A stretch of 64,000 bases of DNA from Odiellus spinosus (taxonomy: Eukaryota; Arthropoda; Arachnida; Opiliones; Phalangiidae). The position numbers and the translations under genes were made by a program. This document shows, in pieces, positions 61,401 to 64,000 of this stretch (within the stretch, counting starts at the first letter, position 1; each line of letters begins with the position of its first letter). Location of the stretch: the NCBI GenBank assembly GCA_963920705.1, contig OY987226.1, positions 22,931,300 through 22,995,299 of the forward strand, in the 5' to 3' direction. The notes beneath the pieces were generated by a model, which saw nothing but the letters and a program-made list of their open reading frames with translations, ran no database searches and had not been told where the DNA came from.

Positions 61401-61577
61401 GGTCATGTTGATAAACAGTTTCGAACGACGGAATATCGATTAGTACTCGATAGTAGTAGCTTCGTAAGGAAGTTTAGCCAGAAAAGACATTTGGAAATCT
61501 TGAAGACAAAATCGCAACAAGACGAGAGATGTAAGAAATACGACCTTCCAACAAGAAGGGATTTCAAGGAAGCCTAA
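44431..61577 (+). CDS. ADAMTSL5: ADAMTS-like protein 5 homologue, complete 12-exon gene
   Basis: Secreted extracellular-matrix glycoprotein without a protease domain. Exons: 44431-44502, 44592-44776, 45803-45848, 48088-48190, 48542-48669, 50134-50263, 50347-50442, 54295-54524, 54653-54834, 56334-56542, 57431-57493, 61198-61577. All introns are GT-AG with matching phases (0,2,0,1,0,1,1,0,2,1,1), giving 1824 nt and 607 residues. Domains: signal peptide about 1-24, TSP1 repeat 59-103, ADAMTS cysteine-rich 104-205, spacer about 206-330, proline-rich linker 331-460, NTR module 461-607. One TSP1 plus Cys-rich, spacer and C-terminal NTR is the ADAMTSL5 plan; the mammalian protein is shorter (about 470 residues) and binds fibrillin microfibrils and heparin. 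Function here is inferred from that family. Several N-glycosylation sequons are present (NFT, NCT, NTS, NST, NKT, NYS). Exon calls were made by eye; first exon and UTRs are the least certain. Confidence 0.9.
44592..45848 (+). CDS. ADAMTSL5: ADAMTSL5 exons 2-3: thrombospondin type-1 repeat
   Basis: Exon 2 (44592-44776) encodes a short charged lead-in, then [17 protein letters not shown]. This contains the WxxW tryptophan C-mannosylation motif and the CxxTC protein O-fucosylation motif of TSP1 repeats. Exon 3 (45803-45848) supplies [15 protein letters not shown]. Together with the first Cys of exon 4 the repeat has its six cysteines: 68, 72, 83, 88, 98 and 103. The 1026-bp intron between them carries an inverted-repeat element at 45060-45478. 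Confidence 0.9.
45060..45478. repeat. Foldback element in intron 2
   Basis: Left arm (CTAAAATTAATTTTATC...GCAAAGGTACAG) is the inverse of the right arm ending near 45478. Single-arm relatives occur at 37040-37190 and, diverged, at 2490-2600. Confidence 0.7.
45907..46247. mobile_element. CAGAAGCC MITE, copy 3, in intron 3
   Basis: Ends CAGAAGCCGATGAAACCC and inverse, with perfect 7-bp TTATGAA duplications. Youngest-looking of three copies. Confidence 0.85.
46957..47370. mobile_element. CAGAGGTA MITE with 38-bp inverted ends, in intron 3
   Basis: Ends CAGAGGTATATAATAACC and complement continue through CCCCTTCGGGG to GAAGTATGAAAG; flanked by direct GATTGAT (46950-46956 and 47371-47377). Also contains a G-run at 46807 just outside. 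Non-coding. Confidence 0.8.
48088..50263 (+). CDS. ADAMTSL5: ADAMTSL5 exons 4-6: ADAMTS cysteine-rich domain
   Basis: Exon 4 (48088-48190) encodes DYRSSQCS, matching the family DFRxxQC signature. Exon 5 (48542-48669) gives [15 protein letters not shown] and VCLNGRCV. Exon 6 (50134-50263) starts [10 protein letters not shown] and contains [11 protein letters not shown], the family CxVCGGDxxxC motif with His in place of the usual Asp. Ten cysteines are present, as expected: 115, 140, 144, 164, 172, 177, 182, 195, 198, 205. The acceptor at 50133 was chosen because it keeps phase 0; the AGs three to seven bases later would break the frame. Confidence 0.9.
48241..48512. mobile_element. Foldback MITE forming most of intron 4
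   Basis: ATCTAGGACTATTATCAATGG at the left and its near-inverse ending TTCTAGAT at the right; arms include GAATAACGAAACCTGG and GGCAAACAG. It occupies 272 of the intron's 351 bases. Diverged relatives lie at 1390-1640 and around 47560-47690. Confidence 0.75.
49101..49855. repeat. Nested inverted-repeat elements in intron 5
   Basis: Outer arms: TAGACTAAGATTCACCCTGG (49120) pairs with 49800-49850 (CCAGGGTGAAACCCTTAGTC). Inside, 49157-49597 is bounded by GCCTCGTTCA and TGAACGAGGC, a second element related to sequence near 57115 and 34620. Confidence 0.65.
50347..54524 (+). CDS. ADAMTSL5: ADAMTSL5 exons 7-8: ADAMTS spacer
   Basis: Exon 7 (50347-50442) encodes [17 protein letters not shown] and exon 8 (54295-54524) continues as [13 protein letters not shown]. 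Across the splice this reads [11 protein letters not shown], the hallmark of ADAMTS spacers (YxxIxxIPxGAxxIxV then SNxYLALR). The join is seamless, so no exon is missing in the 3852-bp intron, although that intron holds two transposon-like elements and two tandem arrays. The spacer lacks cysteines, as is normal for the family. Confidence 0.9.
50558..50993. mobile_element. CTAGGAATATAAT MITE, in intron 7
   Basis: Ends CTAGGAATATAATAC and GTATTATATTCTTAG-like inverse, including TTCGTCTC; direct GTTTGAC (or GTTTGACC) on both sides. Non-coding. Confidence 0.75.
51765..52160. repeat. Dispersed repeat, inverse copy of 10376-10745
   Basis: Contains CGAAATTGCCCTCTCTAGCGG, CTCTCTCGCGAAACGAAAG and GTATGTCGTCTTG, each with an inverse partner in the earlier copy. 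Confidence 0.65.
52703..52980. repeat. About 51-bp tandem repeat preceding the 15-bp array
   Basis: Five degenerate units of the form ATTAGATGTAAAGGCGCG then TTCACACAGGTTTATAA and an AT-rich tail. The last units are nearly identical. They abut the 15-bp array directly. Confidence 0.9.
52986..53432. repeat. 15-bp minisatellite, about 30 copies, in intron 7
   Basis: Unit GGAAAAATGACGAGC, nearly perfect throughout, with one AGT variant in the first unit. Purine-rich on the plus strand. Open frames on both strands are by-products. Confidence 0.98.
54653..56542 (+). CDS. ADAMTSL5: ADAMTSL5 exons 9-10: proline-rich linker
   Basis: Exon 9 (54653-54834) and exon 10 (56334-56542) encode about 130 polar residues rich in Pro, Asn, Lys and Glu (for example [19 protein letters not shown] and [17 protein letters not shown]). 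There are no cysteines and a basic end (WRKNKKKG). The segment joins spacer and NTR module and is probably disordered. The basic patches could bind heparan sulfate, but that is inference. Splice phases (2, then 1) agree on both sides. Confidence 0.8.
55635..55903. repeat. AGACGAATTC-family element, copy C (compact), in intron 9
   Basis: About 270 bp, uninterrupted, bounded by AGACGAATTC and GAATTCGTCT. It shows the empty site for both the 1932-2064 insert of copy A and the MITE of copy B. Confidence 0.75.
56905..57002. repeat. Solo right end of the AGGGAGGGTGAAGAGG family, in intron 10
   Basis: ATCATTGGGATATATTTCC... CCTCCCTTTAA matches 39200-39309; no left end is recognisable nearby. Confidence 0.6.
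57431..61577 (+). CDS. ADAMTSL5: ADAMTSL5 exons 11-12: netrin-like (NTR) module
   Basis: The 63-nt exon 11 encodes [20 protein letters not shown], the CxxC...FCxSDF opening of NTR modules. After a 3704-bp intron, exon 12 (61198-61577) continues [12 protein letters not shown] and ends at TAA. Six cysteines (463, 466, 477, 535, 537, 593) match the NTR disulfide pattern, with CAC in the middle and one Cys near the C-terminus. The same module occurs in netrins, complement C3-C5, TIMPs and PCOLCE. This tail separates ADAMTSL5 from other ADAMTS-like proteins. Confidence 0.9.
57600..57870. repeat. Inverted clusters of a GCGCAAATGGAAAC unit, intron 11
   Basis: About eight copies of CCATTTGCGCAGTT-like sequence in 57600-57730 and about four in the opposite orientation in 57795-57870, around a spacer with AACCTAACCTAAC. 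Confidence 0.75.
57886..58183. mobile_element. MITE with GGATATAGGGGTG ends, intron 11
   Basis: GAGGATATAGGGGTGAAGG... CAGGC pairs with its complement ending CACCCCTATATCATCCT. A truncated relative (GTGAAGGAGAGTTGGACTGC) is at 2203-2240. Confidence 0.7.
58325..58440. repeat. Diverged copy of the GAACTC small repeat, in intron 11
   Basis: Shares GGCACTCTTGAACTC, TTTGATAGTG and CTTATGAACTCTGAGT with 28693-28856. Confidence 0.5.
58901..61084. mobile_element. TTAA element, AGGGACCA family, carrying the 20-bp satellite (intron 11)
   Basis: TTAAAGGGACCA at the left and TGGTCCCTTTAA at the right bound 2184 bp that contains the 20-bp tandem array. Inside, CGAGGGGCAAACCACTC (near 59354) and its complement (near 60866) closely flank the array, as in an internal inverted repeat. 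Confidence 0.75.
59388..60838. repeat. 20-bp minisatellite, about 72 copies, in intron 11
   Basis: Unit ATTGATTCGCGTGATTCCCA, head to tail and almost invariant. Five consecutive units near 59641-59740 carry GTGCTT instead of GTGATT. All three minus-strand frames are open because the 60-base period has no stop; they are not genes. Confidence 0.98.
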
Positions 61578-61672
61578 AGGCGTTATAGTTCGCGTTAAGC
61601 ATCTCTGTGGTTTAGTTTTGCTAAAGATACGCGATACATGTTCACTGCTATACTTACTATCTCGACTGTTCT

Positions 61673-61678
61673 ATTAAA
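61673..61678 (+). promoter_or_regulatory. Probable poly(A) signal of the ADAMTSL5-like gene
   Basis: ATTAAA, a common variant polyadenylation hexamer, lies 96 nt after the stop codon and is the first such hexamer downstream. Usage is inferred only. Confidence 0.4.
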
Positions 61679-61977
61679 GGAAAAGGAAGAAAATATGAGC
61701 TTATACGAAACTTATTTTTGTTTTATTTGTAATTAACGCGCTAGAAACTTAATTGAACCTTTTAAGAGTTTTTGGGCAAGTGTTTCTTGTTTATATATCC
61801 CTATAATTTGTTTAAGTTCGTATTTCAGCGTGGTTAAAATTTGAACCAATAATTTGAACCCTACTAACCTAAGCTTATATTATTGGTATTTGTTTACAAA
61901 CTCAATCACAATAGAGCTCTTCGAAACCTTAATTTTTCCCTCCACAGTAATTCAAATATAATCAATCCTTAAAATAA

Positions 61978-62360
61978 TTAAAGGGGAACTTGGAGCTAAA
62001 AATGAAACAGCTTATGAATTTATTTTCGGAATCATCATGTTTATTTTTTCACAAATACAAGACACTTTTTTGGTGTCTAAATTAATTTCCAAAGTTTGGT
62101 ATAATTTCAGGCCAACCATATTATTTCAGCCTTCAACAGCGCTTGTAATGTATTAACGTTAAAATAAAAAATGTCAGAATTTGATGCCCAAGACCTGAGT
62201 CAAAAGTCGGCTATTTATTTTAATGCTAGGACATTGCAAGCGCTATTGAAGGCTGAATATGTCTAATAATTGTGAAAATCTCTCGGATACTTTTTTGACA
62301 CGGTGATACCAAAAATAAATTGTAAACCTGTTCCATTTTTAGCTTCAAGTTTCTCTTTAA
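61978..62360. mobile_element. TTAA foldback element, AGGGGAACTTGG family, copy 3
   Basis: TTAAAGGGGAACTTGGAGC at the left, AGCTTCAAGTTTCTCTTTAA at the right; compact 383 bp, located just after the gene's 3' end. Confidence 0.8.
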
Positions 62361-62649
62361 ATATGCCTAAATTTGTTAAACAATATATTCTTATTTTGGA
62401 CGCGTTTAAAGTCTGTTTTATTTTTAGCCCATGGTTTACGTTTTAAGTTGTAAAACCGATATATTACAAATTGTGATAAATAAAACGCTGTTCCCTATAT
62501 AGAGCCCTCCATCAGTCGAAAATTTTAATTTATATTCATTATGATAATTTCTGGCTAAACCTTGAAATGCTTTACCACAAACATTTACGTATGAAGTTGA
62601 AATTCGAAATTGATATTTCGAAAATTAAATATGCCGTCTAATTTTCATT

Positions 62650-63133
62650 TTAAAGGGAGAATGAAAGGCCAAAACAACGTATTTTTAATAGATTAACAAT
62701 GCTAAAATAATGAGAAAAACAATAATATAACTCACCAAAAATATTTCGTTATTTTATAATCAATTTCCAAAGTTCCGAAACTTGCAGATGCTAAGCCTTG
62801 GCTGCATAGCTCGGCGAACTAGGCGAGCATGAGTCGTATTTTTGTTTAATATTCACGTCTGATCTAATCGCCAATCACGAGCGAGTACGCGTATTTCAAA
62901 ATACGCGTACTCGCTCGTGATTGGTGGCAAGAACACCCGCGAATATTAAAAGAAATACAGGTCGGGCTAGCCCAGTTCACCGAGCTAGGCAGCCTAGGCT
63001 TAGCATCGGAACTTTGGAAATTGGTTATAAAATAACGAAATATTTTTGGTGAGTTATATTATTGTTTTTCTCATTATTTAGCATTCTTAATCGATTAAAA
63101 ATAGGTTGTTTCGGCCTTCCATTGTCCCTTTAA
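62650..63133. mobile_element. TTAA foldback element, AGGGAGAATG family, copy 2
   Basis: Same ends, arms and apical CACGAGCGAGTACGCGTA hairpin as 32442-32909; TTAA on both sides. Confidence 0.85.
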
Positions 63134-64000
63134 AGGCACGATTCCCGGTGCACATACACTGCCCTTTTTAAACAACTCTATTTATCAAATGTTTAAATAA
63201 CGATGGTTAAGAAAAACTAACTTTTCTTCGTGCACTTAACGTGATCTTTATCAGGTTTCTTAACCTATAATTATTGTGAATAACAATTGGTGGGTATTTG
63301 CCTCGTTATTTCCTAAATCTTTTATTTTGTTCTATAAATTTAACGGAAAGCACCTTTCGTGAGAATATTGTTTGAAGATGAAATAAATCTTCCAAATAAA
63401 AAAAAAAGGTTTATTAAAGTTTCAAAACACCAAATCTTCCTTATTACTTGGTATCGCCAAAAGTATATAAGAACACTTTTGAGTGAAGTATAGAAGCGCC
63501 CTTACATCTTACAACGCTGGGCTATTCCCATACCCTCTATGTCGTCAACAAACCGCGGATTGATTGCAGTGCCATATCTGAATCAGGGAAAATACGTGAC
63601 TTCGACAGCACCTCTCTTTTAAACCCGATCTCGACGCGTGCGTATTTGGTTTATAAGCACGTAAACCAAGCAAAACCTTTGCAAATCTTCTTACATTTTA
63701 ATGTAAGTTTTCATTTGTTTTTATACGTCTAATTAGTTTTGAAGCTCAATAGAAATAGGCCTAAAATAAAATGAATTCTTTTATCAATGTAAGTATATTC
63801 CAGTTAGTGAACGGATTATTTAGTTACGCTCAAGAATGAACAAACCATATAACGTTCTCCTTTAAGTTAGGTTTGGATAATTAATTATGTTAAGGCTTAT
63901 TTTTCCTATATCTGTGTCAGCTCTCAAGGTCAGGTCTCTCCCGAGTGATCTCTGGCCCCAAAATAGCTGCCCTGTATAACCTTAACGCCACGTGATTTCG
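63134..64000. other. Unannotated sequence
   Basis: Apart from the repeat at 63518-63630 nothing is recognised. Confidence 0.3.
63518..63630. repeat. Second copy of the 7640 repeat
   Basis: CCCATACCCTCTATGTCGTC and the TTCGACAGCACCTCTC segment align with 7675-7770. Confidence 0.55.

Overview
This window looks like nuclear DNA of an animal, most likely an arthropod. It is AT-rich and has one widely spaced split gene with GT-AG introns. It also holds DNA transposons with insect-type DD41D mariner transposases, many short terminal-inverted-repeat and foldback elements, and several long minisatellites. Only short TTAGG-like runs occur (near 24050 and 57770), so nothing identifies the species. There are no bacterial operons, no recognisable rRNA or tRNA, and no CRISPR array.

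The one gene I can build in full runs on the plus strand from 44431 to 61577. Twelve exons joined with consistent splice phases give a 607-residue secreted protein. Its order is signal peptide, one thrombospondin type-1 repeat (six Cys), an ADAMTS cysteine-rich domain (ten Cys), an ADAMTS spacer, a proline-rich linker and a C-terminal netrin-like (NTR) module (six Cys). That architecture is the one of ADAMTS-like protein 5 (ADAMTSL5). Two linked coding exons of an unrecognised minus-strand gene are possible at 19225-19104 and 18399-18181.

Almost everything else is repeat. 1-20 kb: scattered MITEs (AGACGAATTC, TAGAGCTCGG, CAAGAAGG and CAGAAGCC families) and a 693-bp palindrome at 16607-17299. 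20-27 kb: two DD41D mariner-like elements, each rearranged into a head-to-head inverted duplication; the second sits inside an older foldback element. 29.4-30.1 kb: a 33-bp tandem array. 30.6-39.3 kb: foldback elements of several families, most with TTAA target sites and ends starting AGGG. 40.0-43.4 kb: a 24-bp satellite of about 140 units, 1 kb upstream of the gene. 44.4-61.6 kb: the ADAMTSL5-like gene, with introns filled by MITEs, a 15-bp array (intron 7) and a 20-bp array (intron 11). 61.6-64 kb: further TTAA foldbacks.

The strongest theme is inverted duplication: nearly every mobile element here is a long hairpin, including transposase-coding ones, and several share the same end sequence. 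Long open frames in the 24-, 20-, 15- and 33-bp arrays are by-products of the repeat sequence and are not annotated as genes.
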